From contig JADZAE010000013.1 in the NCBI GenBank assembly GCA_020852715.1, positions 1 through 54,064 on the forward strand: a stretch of DNA of 54,064 nucleotides. The letters run 5' to 3'. The translations under genes and the position numbers were made by a program. Shown in pieces: positions 8,638 through 17,455 of this stretch (positions are counted from its first letter, which is position 1; every line of letters starts with the position of its first letter). The notes beneath the pieces are model-generated. The model was not told the origin of the DNA, searched no databases, and saw only the letters and a list, made by a program, of their open reading frames with translations. This DNA comes from Deltaproteobacteria bacterium. Lineage in GTDB: Bacteria; Bdellovibrionota_C; UBA2361; SZUA-149; JADZAE01.

Positions 8638-9973
8638 TAGCATCAATGATACTGAGAAAGTTGCACTGAGAAAAGTTATTTTCCAATTCAAACAAATTCT
8701 GCCGATAGTATTCACCCTGTCGTTATTTTGGGTTGCCTGCGCTGAAATATACAAGAATAATCTTGGTTCCACTGAATATGTCTTAAATAACCAAATGCCC
8801 GTGGGCGGAGATTTTATCGCATTTTATGTGGCTGGTAAAATATTACAAAAGGACACAAGTAAGTTATACGATGTTTCGCATCAGCTAAGTTTACAAAAAG
8901 CATTGCTAGGCTCAGAGCTTGCTAAAAAGCATCAGCTGCCGTTTATTTATCCACCATTGGTTGCCTATTTATTTGCTCCATTATCTTATGTTTCATTTAA
9001 GTCAGCCTATTATTTGTGGACGGGAGTATCGTTCATTCTGGTATTGGCTAGTATCTTGCTTATATCTAAAACGCTAGAGCAAAGCCCAATGTGTTTTATT
9101 CGGAACGTTACTTTGGCATTGGGGTTTTTCCCGCTTACCATGTTTACATTTGCAGGTGGGCAGTTATCTTCCATAGGCTTACTGATTTTTTCAATAGTAT
9201 TTTTTTTATTAAAGCATCAAAAGGACTTTTTAGCAGGAGTAGTATTTTCCCTTTCTTATTATAAACCCCCATTGTTCCTGCTATTCTTGATATATCAGCT
9301 TATCAAGAGGCAAAGGCGATTTGTAATTGGATTTTTTTGCGGTGGAATCTTGATAATCTTCATAACCATCTTAATGGTTGGTTACGCAAATTTTTTTGAC
9401 TATATTATTTTGGCGCGCGGTTATAGCTATGGTAGCGAATTCGCGGGATTAATAAGAATGACTCCGGAAAAAGGAGTAGGACTGTACTCGTTACTTTTTC
9501 GCATCCAGGGTGTGAATAACATGCTAATTGGTAACATGTCATATCTTCTATGTATGGCGTTATCTATTCTAGTACTGCTCAGGTTACAACCATCGACAAT
9601 CACCTACCCTCATTTAGTTAAGTCACGTGAGGACATGCTGTTTTATGGTTTACTTGTATCTTATTCTTTGTTTCTATCCCTTCAGTTAATCACTTATGAT
9701 CTAACTATACTTATTCTTCCGATATTGGTGGTAATAGATAGCATAGCTCAACCAAATATGAGAAAGTCGATTAAATTTATTGGATCGGTATCTATTATCA
9801 TATTATATATTTCTTGGTATTTTTGTGCTCAGCCTAAGAACGACTGGTCGTTTATCCCAATGGCGATGGGATTAGTAATATGGTTAGTGGCCTACAGTTT
9901 CTTAATTGCAATGATGGCAAGAAATAAAAATCATGGCAAGCATGACCCAGTTGAAGTTTTAGAGCAAGTTTAG
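8621..9973 (+). CDS. GT87-family (DUF2029) membrane glycosyltransferase
   Basis: A 450-residue polytopic protein with about ten membrane segments. The first segment is followed by GGDFIAFYVAGKIL, then KLYDV and LPFIYPPLVAYLFAPLS. This D-F...Y/W...A, LYD, Y-PP-L order is the hallmark of GT87/DUF2029 enzymes such as actinobacterial mannosyltransferases that use polyprenol-phosphate sugars on the periplasmic side. A short basic tail (KHDPVEVLEQ) ends it. It is probably coupled to the GT2 upstream, which would supply the lipid-linked donor. Confidence 0.8.
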   Translation: MVQDISSINDTEKVALRKVIFQFKQILPIVFTLSLFWVACAEIYKNNLGSTEYVLNNQMPVGGDFIAFYVAGKILQKDTSKLYDVSHQLSLQKALLGSELAKKHQLPFIYPPLVAYLFAPLSYVSFKSAYYLWTGVSFILVLASILLISKTLEQSPMCFIRNVTLALGFFPLTMFTFAGGQLSSIGLLIFSIVFFLLKHQKDFLAGVVFSLSYYKPPLFLLFLIYQLIKRQRRFVIGFFCGGILIIFITILMVGYANFFDYIILARGYSYGSEFAGLIRMTPEKGVGLYSLLFRIQGVNNMLIGNMSYLLCMALSILVLLRLQPSTITYPHLVKSREDMLFYGLLVSYSLFLSLQLITYDLTILILPILVVIDSIAQPNMRKSIKFIGSVSIIILYISWYFCAQPKNDWSFIPMAMGLVIWLVAYSFLIAMMARNKNHGKHDPVEVLEQV

Positions 9974-10394
9974 TTCCTCTTAAACTGTAAATCCATCGCT
10001 GAAAAACTCACTAGTTGGGAGTTAGATAGCGAACTTGTTCGTAAAGCCACAGCCTCAATGAGACTAAGTCATGTAATCATCATGTACGTTCATTTTTAGC
10101 GGAAACTTTACACCTTGAAGGACATAGGAATAATTTAGCTCAAATTTTCTTTTTTATTTTACTATTTAGAGTATCCAAAATAATATAATAAAACAACGAT
10201 GAAAGTGTATTTTGGGAAAGGGTTTCTAAGAGTCGCTTCCGAGAAATTTATCAACTCCTAATAGCAAGTTAAGTGCGAGCTATTTATTCGGCAATACTGG
10301 TACCCATTTATTCGAAAGTTTACATTGTTTTAGATAACTAAATTCTCGAGAGTTAATATTTAGATGATTATGATAAATAAATTGTTCTGAAAAT
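9974..10394. other. 421-base intergenic stretch without a supported gene
   Basis: The region is AT-rich. Near 9991-10101 one forward frame is open for about 36 codons (SIAEKLTSWELDSELVRKA and onward) before a TAG. It has no recognisable start or family and may be gene debris. No terminator hairpin with a T-tract is evident after the GT87 gene. Promoters for the next gene are likely here, but I cannot place one. Confidence 0.5.
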
Positions 10395-10409
10395 ATGGCG
10401 GTAGGAGTC

Positions 10410-12236
10410 ATGAATTACAAATCGAAAAGTTTAGTTTGGCTATTAACAGGTTTTAGTATCGCATCTGCTTTAGCGTTAAGAGTATATTTGCCGGGATATA
10501 TTTTCTCCTCTGAGCTTACTTCAGACGAGATAGCAATGTCTTCCTTATATCCGTCACGGGTTTTTAAATTTGAAAATTATCCATCAGGCGCATCCCAACT
10601 TACCTCAGCGGCTTTAATGTATGGTTGGTTTAAACTATTTGGATTTACTTCAATCAGCGCTAGATATTTTAGCTTTTTCTGGGCCTTAATTGGTATTATT
10701 ACATTTTATTTTTGTGTAAAACATTACTTTTCAAAAAAAGAGGCGTTTTTCTCAACCGTTGCATTATTTATTAATCCCTCATGCATTTTATTTTCATCAT
10801 TGGGTATTGAAGTAGTGTTTAGTCTTATAGCTCCAGTAGTAATAGTATTTCTACTCTCATTGAAATCGAACAAAACATCTAAATATCAATATAGATCATT
10901 GTTAATTGGGTTTATAATCGGTATCTCATTTTTTACCTATCCGGGCGTGATTTTATCGACACTTGCTCTTTTTGGTTCATGGCTGGTCTATCAAAGTAGT
11001 ATCCGCATCAAGCAGATAGTTAGCGGACGTTTAGATGTTCCGCTACTAGAAGATTGGAGAAGGATGTTTATTGGTATTTTTTTGGCTTATTTGCTGTTTT
11101 TACTCATTGATCTCAAATGGTTAAATGGAGGGAGAATTCTTTTATCTGGAGGCGGGCACATTCCGAATTCACTGGATGATTACTTTAATGCATTGCGCCT
11201 AATTCTTTATGAGATGGTAGTCCGACAAATTACTTGGTACTCTGGTTTAATAAATACTTCGTTAGCTGAGTGGACTCATCTTCCCTTCTTAATACTTACT
11301 TTAGTATATGCTTTTAGAAAAACTAATAATAAGAAATCGCTTTACATTCGAGTAATGATTTTGTGTCTAATTTTGAATTTATTTGCCGTTGCAGGTACGG
11401 GTGCTGCCGTTGGAATTCGTAGAGGTTTATCGCTTTGTTTATTATTGGCTGTCTTCGCAGGGCGAGGTTTCACACTAGCACTTAATTATTTTCACAGTTC
11501 CAGATATAGTTTGATTTTGAGTACGGTAGCCACTTTACTATTTATAGCACCCGTGAGGTACTATCCAGAGCTTCTTGGCTTAAGATACAAACTTTTCCCG
11601 TCGACCTATGCTGGATGGGGGATCATATCGCCCAAGGAGTTAAATCCCATACTGCAACAAGGTACAATATTTTTATTGGCAGAGGAATTTGAGTTTGAAC
11701 TAGATAGGTACCTTCAACGATCGCTTATTAGTACCACACGGGAATTTGCTTCTCAAAAGGACTCATCTATAATATTCCCAATTAGTTATATTCATTCAGC
11801 TTCAATAAATTGTGAAATTTTTGAAAGTGAATTTTATGTTATATCTTTTAACCCCATACCCCTTCTTCAGCGTCTCAGGAAAGGATACTGGGAAATAAAA
11901 TTATTGGGGCCTTCGGCATCTAGCAACTTACCCGTTTCCCCTATAGTCCTCCAGTTTCGTATACCACAAGGGAAGACAAAGCGAGATTGTAATAGGTGTG
12001 AGTTAGGCATGGATTATTTGGGTAATAGGGGTTACGAAAATTTATTATTAATCGACCAGTTTAATATGAGTAGGCGAGAATGGCCAGTTGTTCCTAAATT
12101 GTCAGGCATTATTACTCAGCCGTATGGAGTGGCCCTAATAGAATATCGGGATAAGCAACACGCGGTGAGGGCATTGATAGGAGATTGGCTAAAATACAAT
12201 AATGATATAGGCATTCATAATTTGTTAGAACCATAA
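10410..12236 (+). CDS. GT39-like membrane glycosyltransferase
   Basis: A protein of about 608 residues with some nine to eleven membrane segments in the first 400 residues and a soluble domain of about 200 residues at the C terminus. The first loop carries SSELTSDEIAMS, where the DE pair is the usual catalytic site of ArnT/PMT-type GT-C enzymes, followed by NYPSGASQLTS. FGFTSISARYFSFFWALIGI matches the family's second and third helices. It probably transfers a sugar from a polyprenol carrier to a glycan, lipid or protein outside the inner membrane. An alternative ATG lies at 10395; TAGGAG precedes the ATG at 10410, but only by two bases, so the start is uncertain. Confidence 0.75.
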   Translation: MNYKSKSLVWLLTGFSIASALALRVYLPGYIFSSELTSDEIAMSSLYPSRVFKFENYPSGASQLTSAALMYGWFKLFGFTSISARYFSFFWALIGIITFYFCVKHYFSKKEAFFSTVALFINPSCILFSSLGIEVVFSLIAPVVIVFLLSLKSNKTSKYQYRSLLIGFIIGISFFTYPGVILSTLALFGSWLVYQSSIRIKQIVSGRLDVPLLEDWRRMFIGIFLAYLLFLLIDLKWLNGGRILLSGGGHIPNSLDDYFNALRLILYEMVVRQITWYSGLINTSLAEWTHLPFLILTLVYAFRKTNNKKSLYIRVMILCLILNLFAVAGTGAAVGIRRGLSLCLLLAVFAGRGFTLALNYFHSSRYSLILSTVATLLFIAPVRYYPELLGLRYKLFPSTYAGWGIISPKELNPILQQGTIFLLAEEFEFELDRYLQRSLISTTREFASQKDSSIIFPISYIHSASINCEIFESEFYVISFNPIPLLQRLRKGYWEIKLLGPSASSNLPVSPIVLQFRIPQGKTKRDCNRCELGMDYLGNRGYENLLLIDQFNMSRREWPVVPKLSGIITQPYGVALIEYRDKQHAVRALIGDWLKYNNDIGIHNLLEP

Positions 12237-12241
12237 ATGTC

Positions 12242-13408
12242 TTAAAAAATAAGATATTGCTCATAACGTTTTATCAAGCCGTTGCTGCGATATCTCTGAT
12301 AACTGTCCGCTAAACCTTTTCTTGCCTCCCAGTTTCTGTATTGAAAAATTAAAAAATATAAAAGTGGAACAATAAAATAATAATGGTAGTCTCTAACGCC
12401 CAGTATTATTAAAACTACGCACATTATTGATACTAACAAACTAATTCCAAAAATTAGTCTCGCTCTGCGCTTCCCTCCTATTAGGTCAAATATTAGTAAT
12501 ACGTAAACTAAGATTAGCGCTGTAAAATCAAAGAACCATCCATAAGGAGCCGTAAAGATAGAAATACAAAGTATCGATGGATACATCGTTTCCCAATTAA
12601 TAGAAGGCTGTTTGATAATGCAGTATAGCAAAAAACCAACTGATACTAACAATGAAGGTAAAAATGTTATTCCATATAACAAGCCCAGGCTATGAGATCC
12701 GGGAAAGATAACAAAACTTAGAAACCCAGGAAAGGTTCCGCTTGCATATTTCATTAATGTTTCACTGCGAACAAAATCAACCCACTGAAAAAGTAATGTG
12801 GTTGATTGCAGTAACAAGAAACATAGTAGGCCAGCTAAAAACAGGCTTGCTACTATTAATATTTTGTAATTCTTATTCTGAACGCTCCACCATAGTATCA
12901 GCAAAAATAAGAGGAAAAATAATTGTGGTTTTATGGTGAGTATTGATAAGGAAACCCCGGTAATGGGATAGTGATGTTTTGTGAGTCCCCAGTACACAGC
13001 AATGCAGGCCAGGGATAAAATTATACTAACTTGTCCCAAATACAGTGCTACTAATAATGGAGGAAAAGTAAGCATTAATAACAAAACTATAGGCAATTTT
13101 TTTTGATCAAGTTTTTCTAAATAAGCAGAACTAAGAATCTTAGCTTGAAGGATTATCAATAAAACATTGAAAGCTAAAAAAATAGCTACGGAATAGCTAA
13201 AATCAAAACTAAGAATTGGGGAGAGCAACGTTAATAGCCAAGGCGGGTTATACATCATAAGGGGATAATCCCCTAGACGACCTAAAGAATTTTGCATAGA
13301 TAACATGGTCGGAATGTCGTAGGGGTTTCCACCGCTTTTTACTATATTCCAAGCAGCCCAGTATTGAACAAAATCACTTAAAGCCGGATGTAAAATATCT
13401 TCAAACAC
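12242..13408 (-). CDS. second GT87-family (DUF2029) membrane glycosyltransferase
   Basis: A 388-residue polytopic protein beginning almost directly with the family's first loop: SDFVQYWAAWNIVKSGGNPYD, then DYPLMMYNPPWLL. Hydrophobic helices fill the rest. The first membrane helix usual before this loop is missing. The start is a GTG immediately after an in-frame TAA, so the 5' end may be truncated or damaged. It converges on the GT39-like gene, with only five bases between the two stops. Function is as for the other GT87: transfer of a lipid-linked sugar on the outer face of the inner membrane. The two GT87 proteins are clearly different paralogues. Confidence 0.75.
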   Translation of the reverse strand: MFEDILHPALSDFVQYWAAWNIVKSGGNPYDIPTMLSMQNSLGRLGDYPLMMYNPPWLLTLLSPILSFDFSYSVAIFLAFNVLLIILQAKILSSAYLEKLDQKKLPIVLLLMLTFPPLLVALYLGQVSIILSLACIAVYWGLTKHHYPITGVSLSILTIKPQLFFLLFLLILWWSVQNKNYKILIVASLFLAGLLCFLLLQSTTLLFQWVDFVRSETLMKYASGTFPGFLSFVIFPGSHSLGLLYGITFLPSLLVSVGFLLYCIIKQPSINWETMYPSILCISIFTAPYGWFFDFTALILVYVLLIFDLIGGKRRARLIFGISLLVSIMCVVLIILGVRDYHYYFIVPLLYFLIFQYRNWEARKGLADSYQRYRSNGLIKRYEQYLIF

Positions 13409-13627
13409 TTACTATTTTACAGTTAAAAGTAGACCAATATAGTAAAATTTTTGCGACAGTGCATTGAAAGCTCAATGCTTGACAACCAAAAGAATATAAA
13501 AAGATGGGTGCATATAAAATAAAAACGCGAGGTAAAGCAAAAGGCATGCCATTTGCAACGTACAACCTGAGTCAAGGCGCGTGCACGTCAAAACTCAGCT
13601 GCCCTAACAAAACTCTTGTAACCACTC

Positions 13628-13649
13628 ATGGTTGCTAAAAAGCAACCAT
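13628..13649 (-). terminator. stem-loop after the pilin gene
   Basis: ATGGTTGCT, AAAA, AGCAACCAT is a perfect 9-bp stem with a 4-base loop, placed 11 bases past the pilin stop codon. There is no strong run of T after it on either strand, so it may end transcription weakly or protect the short pilin mRNA from 3' decay. The remaining bases up to 13409 hold no gene; a small GCATTGA/TCAATGC hairpin lies at 13461-13478. Confidence 0.55.
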
Positions 13650-13660
13650 AAGTAATACCA

Positions 13661-13819
13661 TCACAATGAAGATCCGACCTGAGAAAATGCTGTGCTGGCG
13701 TTTTTACCAAGCATTGTAATTGCTACGATAGCAACTACGGCAATAAGGGCAGCTAGAAGAGAGTATTCCAACATAGAGGCTCCCTTACTATCACGAACTT
13801 TTTGAATTAATTCTTTCAT
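13661..13819 (-). CDS. flp: Flp-type pilin (Tad pilus subunit)
   Basis: A 52-residue prepilin: a short basic leader, MKELIQKVRDSKG, then ASMLEYSLLAALIAVVAIVAI, then a small hydrophilic tail ending SQVGSSL. Cleavage after Gly13 would put Glu at mature position 5 and Tyr at 6, exactly the Flp pattern cut by TadV/CpaA-type peptidases. AGGAG lies six bases before the ATG. It is downstream of tadZ on the same strand with a gap of about 200 bases, so it may have its own promoter, as pilin genes often do. The gene is short and easily missed. The family identity is strong; assembly depends on Tad genes that are not in this window. Confidence 0.93.
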   Translation of the reverse strand: MKELIQKVRDSKGASMLEYSLLAALIAVVAIVAITMLGKNASTAFSQVGSSL

Positions 13820-14017
13820 TGTTTTCTCCTAAATGATTTTTATCAGGTAAATTTTACTGACGTTACGGAAAACTTGGGTAACGCAGTGTTTGGAGAGTGC
13901 CAGTTTTTGGATAAATTAGCTAGCGGAAAATTGGAAAAATTTGTTGTTTTAGTTGGATAAAGTATTACTGTAAAAGCTCTGGTGAAAGGACTTTTTCTGA
14001 GTCAGAAGTAGCATGGG

Positions 14018-15238
14018 CTATTGATTTAGTAGCTTACCCCACCATGGGCCACGGTTGCGAGTGTCAGAAATTGGGTCGCCGGTAATAAGCTGTAATTCGA
14101 TGGCTATTTGTTCGAGGGAAGAGCGAATTGGTTTTTGGCCTAAAGAGTATAGGGTTTTTCCTGATCCGGCCCATTGAGAAGCACGGGGATCGAAGGGCAC
14201 GGGAGATAAACGCCAGGGGCGACTGCCCAGATGGTGAACGGGTTCGAGCTCAGCTTCCATCTGCGAGATGGCAAGGACAGATCCGTTATAACCGTTTACT
14301 AAAAAGCTAATGCGCTCGGGACTTAATACTAAATACTTAACGTAGTTTAAAAATAAATCGAGAGCAGTGAGGCCGAGAACTGTTTCGTCGATAATCACGA
14401 CTACTTCATCGGCGACGCGCATGAGCGATCCTGTTGCCGGTCCGATGCGACCGCCGGTGTCGATGAGAATCACGTCATTTTGCATTTTTGCGACATCGAT
14501 GACCCGTTGGCAGATTTGTATGGAATCTGTGTGGCAAGATAAATCTATGCCTTCAGCAAATCCGTCTGGGGGCATTAAAACAGAAACATCTTCGCTGATA
14601 GATATTAATGCGTTGGCTAATGTTTCGCGGGTCACTTCCAGCGAGCCATTAACCCAACTGCTGACGACTTTGGCTTCCGGCCCATTTACGGTTAGGGAAC
14701 GACAGAGATCTCTTGTTTCAATATCGAAATCCCAAAGCAGCGTTTTTCGGTGAAAGACGCTACAGACTTCAGCTAGCGCTCCGCAGATGCTTGTTGCTCC
14801 CACGCCTCCTTTGGCATGGGTTACGCAAACTAATTTACCTTCTCTGGCTCGGCCTTCTTTCCTGAATTCGGCGTTAATTGCCACGAGTTCTTGGAGAAGA
14901 TCTACGGGTAGTGAGTTATCGGGAAGAACTTTTTTGGCGCCGGCATCATAAGCGGCACGAAATGCGCCGGCTTGATAAACTTCTTTGGTCACGTACATTA
15001 TAATATGCACCCAGGGAGCTTCGATGCGAATCTGCCGAGCGATTTGCGTAGCACTTTCTGCTAAACCTGAGCCGAGGATAGCGACTTCGCAATGCTGGAG
15101 CTGGGCCTTATATTCTTTGTCGGTTGTCATTTTGGTGGAGAGGTCAAGTACTTCGATGTCTCGACGGTTTAGTCCTTCTACTCTTTTAAAACAAATTGTC
15201 TGGCCTTCGATTGTTTTTTCAATAATTAGTAGTTTCAT
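14018..15238 (-). CDS. tadZ: Tad pilus localisation ATPase TadZ/CpaE
   Basis: A 406-residue protein with an N-terminal receiver-like domain (about 1-125) and a C-terminal ParA/MinD-type ATPase. The deviant Walker A is HAKGGVGATS (about 141-150). A WDFDIETRD stretch follows, and a Walker B-like ILIDTGG sits near the middle of the domain. TadZ proteins mark the cell site where a Tad pilus is built. The receiver domain lacks an obvious phospho-accepting Asp context, as is common for TadZ. It is the fourth gene of the minus-strand run PP2C-FHA-kinase-TadZ, 13 bases after the kinase gene. Confidence 0.88.
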   Translation of the reverse strand: MKLLIIEKTIEGQTICFKRVEGLNRRDIEVLDLSTKMTTDKEYKAQLQHCEVAILGSGLAESATQIARQIRIEAPWVHIIMYVTKEVYQAGAFRAAYDAGAKKVLPDNSLPVDLLQELVAINAEFRKEGRAREGKLVCVTHAKGGVGATSICGALAEVCSVFHRKTLLWDFDIETRDLCRSLTVNGPEAKVVSSWVNGSLEVTRETLANALISISEDVSVLMPPDGFAEGIDLSCHTDSIQICQRVIDVAKMQNDVILIDTGGRIGPATGSLMRVADEVVVIIDETVLGLTALDLFLNYVKYLVLSPERISFLVNGYNGSVLAISQMEAELEPVHHLGSRPWRLSPVPFDPRASQWAGSGKTLYSLGQKPIRSSLEQIAIELQLITGDPISDTRNRGPWWGKLLNQ

Positions 15239-15251
15239 TACTCACCATCTT

Positions 15252-16604
15252 TTATTTTTGCATGCTAGCGGCTTCCGCTGCTTTATTTACCTGCGCATCA
15301 CCAAAGTAGGCACGAATGACAATGGTCCCAACAAAAGCTCCGACGAAAAAAATAATTACACAAAATAGGTAAAACAACCAAGAGGTTTGTTTTTCCTTGG
15401 TTTCCATTATTTGCGAGATATTTCTTAACTTTTCGACGTCAATGCGAGGATGCGTATAGCTTACCTCTTCCTCAACGGAAGTTTCGTCTCCCGTTTCAGG
15501 ATTTTCCTTGGCATTCTCTTGATTTTCTCCTTCTTCGTATTCATAACGACGATCAGGTTCATAAAGCCAGCTGTCATCGTCGAGATCTTGATCAAGGACT
15601 TGAGAAAATTCATCGTTGTCTTCAAGGGCGATAACCTCTTCTGTCGGTAAATCACCAGCTGAGGGATGCCCACTATTATTTACTTTTTTTGTTGGTCGTT
15701 CACGGTTCACTTTGGTCTTAGTGGCATCAACCTGATAGTAGCGATGTTCTTCGTTTTGACTAAGATCTATTTCATTTAAATCATCAAGCATTTCCGAGGC
15801 ACTTTGATAACGAAGGCCGGGATTGCGCTGTAATGCGCGCATCACTATGCGGTTTAGTTCTTCAGGGCATTCGGGGCGTTTTGTTATGGGCGCTGAGGGG
15901 TCAGTGCGCAATCTCATGGTCATTGTTTCAATCACGCTTTTACCTTGAAATGGCGTTTCTGAGGTAATCATTTCATAGCCAAGCACTCCCAGGGCGTAAA
16001 TATCAGAGCGAGTGTCTACTTCTCCTCGTTCTAAGTATTCGGGGCTTACGTAATCAATTGTGCCGACTACGCCACCATGCTCGGTGAGCTTAGGTCCTGT
16101 GCCTGTGCGGGCAATACCAAAGTCAGTTATCTTAATGTCGCCTTGGCTGGTAATTAAGATATTTTCCGGTTTGATGTCGCGATGGATAATGCCGGCATCA
16201 TGAATAGCTTGAACACCGGAGCACATTTGCTTGAGAAAGTGAAGTATTTGGTCAAAGGGTAATGGATTTCCCGGATTTAAACGGTCAGCTAAGTCGCCGC
16301 CGCCAATATATTCCATGGTAAAAGCGACGAGGTCGCCGTCGCGAAAATATTCATAGGCCCGGACAACGTTGGGATGGCTAACACCATAGGAAGCAACTAT
16401 TTCGTTACGAAAACGGGCAGTAGCGATTTCATCGCGGGCAACTTCGGCAAAGAGAACTTTCATGGCGACAAGGTGATTAGAAAGTTCACGGTGCCGGCAG
16501 GCATAGACCATCCCCATGGAGCCTGTTCCCAGACACTTTACAACCTCATAGCGGCCGTTAACTATTGTTCCCGGCTGTAGATTTATAAAATGATCTTCAC
16601 CCAT
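15252..16604 (-). CDS. membrane-anchored Ser/Thr protein kinase
   Basis: A 450-residue Hanks-type kinase of the PknB class. It has the glycine loop LGTGSMGMVYA, the ATP lysine in VAMKV (Lys49), the catalytic loop HRDIKPENIL (141-150), DFGIAR at 161, and VSPEYLERGEVDTRSDIYALG. All catalytic residues are present, so it should be active. After the kinase domain comes a long acidic, low-complexity linker (about 290-400), then one membrane helix near 408-430 and a short tail, so the kinase faces the cytoplasm. There are no PASTA repeats outside. It lies between the FHA gene and tadZ, and the nearby PP2C is its likely opposing phosphatase. Confidence 0.93.
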   Translation of the reverse strand: MGEDHFINLQPGTIVNGRYEVVKCLGTGSMGMVYACRHRELSNHLVAMKVLFAEVARDEIATARFRNEIVASYGVSHPNVVRAYEYFRDGDLVAFTMEYIGGGDLADRLNPGNPLPFDQILHFLKQMCSGVQAIHDAGIIHRDIKPENILITSQGDIKITDFGIARTGTGPKLTEHGGVVGTIDYVSPEYLERGEVDTRSDIYALGVLGYEMITSETPFQGKSVIETMTMRLRTDPSAPITKRPECPEELNRIVMRALQRNPGLRYQSASEMLDDLNEIDLSQNEEHRYYQVDATKTKVNRERPTKKVNNSGHPSAGDLPTEEVIALEDNDEFSQVLDQDLDDDSWLYEPDRRYEYEEGENQENAKENPETGDETSVEEEVSYTHPRIDVEKLRNISQIMETKEKQTSWLFYLFCVIIFFVGAFVGTIVIRAYFGDAQVNKAAEAASMQK

Positions 16605-16636
16605 TTAACGTTCCAACCTTTTACCCAGTTGAGCTT

Positions 16637-17419
16637 TTATTTGCTCTTTATTACCGGCACTAAGCAGACAACAAAGCGTCGATTACCAAAACGCAGGCCT
16701 GTGCCATGTTCCAGTAATACTGTGGACCCGGATATCTCTTCTTCGCTGTCTGTGTTGGGCTTAGTTACGAATGTGCCAAACTCAGAAAGCTGATCGAGAA
16801 CTTGTATCTTCCCGTTATCCAAGGCGCGAATTATTGCGTGTAGCGGAGAGATGCTTTCGTCATCTAATAATATATAGTCTCCTTGGTCTGTCGGACGGGA
16901 AGTAATTAACCAACGACCCGTGGATATTTCATACACTTCTCCTGTGGCGTCATTATCAAAACTGATAAGGAACGCGGCTACTTTCCCTTTGCGCTTGTGA
17001 ACTATCGGCTGAGCGGAGACGGTGTTAAATGTTGCTGTTGTGCGCTTGCTTGATTCTGGTGCTGGTGTTGACATTTCGGTGGCCTCCATCGTTTGTTGTT
17101 TTTCTTCTTGAGGTTCTTGCTTAATTACTGGCTCGTATCCCATATCTTCTTGTTCCGGCGTAACAGACGTGGCCGGTTTAGGTTCCTCTTTAGCCGCTGG
17201 ACTGGACCAACCCATTGGCGGTAAAAGCTGAGACATCGGGTTAACCACCCGTTCTTTTTTGCGGCCATCAAGCTTTTCGGTATTCACCAAAGCACGAACT
17301 TGACCGGTCATTTCCGGAGTAAGCATCACTGTCCTATTTCTGGCACGTGAGCCTGACTCGACGTGATCTTCTTCGTCGTGCAATATGTCTCTTGAGTCTC
17401 TACCTTTATCTTTTGTCAT
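16637..17419 (-). CDS. FHA-domain protein with divergent phosphopeptide site
   Basis: A 260-residue soluble protein. The first 150 residues are charged, Pro/Glu-rich and probably disordered. The C-terminal 100 residues form an FHA-like domain: WLITSRPTDQGDYILLDD, then SISPLHAII, then LSEFGTFV and GTGLRFGNRRFVV. The early Arg and the Ser before the His are kept. The Arg usually following that Ser is Pro, and the Asn of the usual NGT motif is Phe. Phosphothreonine binding may therefore be altered. GAGAGG precedes the ATG. It sits between the phosphatase and kinase genes, the expected place for an adaptor of the same pathway. Confidence 0.8.
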   Translation of the reverse strand: MTKDKGRDSRDILHDEEDHVESGSRARNRTVMLTPEMTGQVRALVNTEKLDGRKKERVVNPMSQLLPPMGWSSPAAKEEPKPATSVTPEQEDMGYEPVIKQEPQEEKQQTMEATEMSTPAPESSKRTTATFNTVSAQPIVHKRKGKVAAFLISFDNDATGEVYEISTGRWLITSRPTDQGDYILLDDESISPLHAIIRALDNGKIQVLDQLSEFGTFVTKPNTDSEEEISGSTVLLEHGTGLRFGNRRFVVCLVPVIKSK

Positions 17420-17455
17420 AACGGCCTCTCTATCTCACTATTGTTAATAACCTTG

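Noticed and set aside
13880..13915. TGGCAC on the minus strand upstream of the pilin gene as a sigma-54 promoter
   Set aside because: The GC element is not at the required distance; GG and the nearest GC are 15 bases apart instead of 10.
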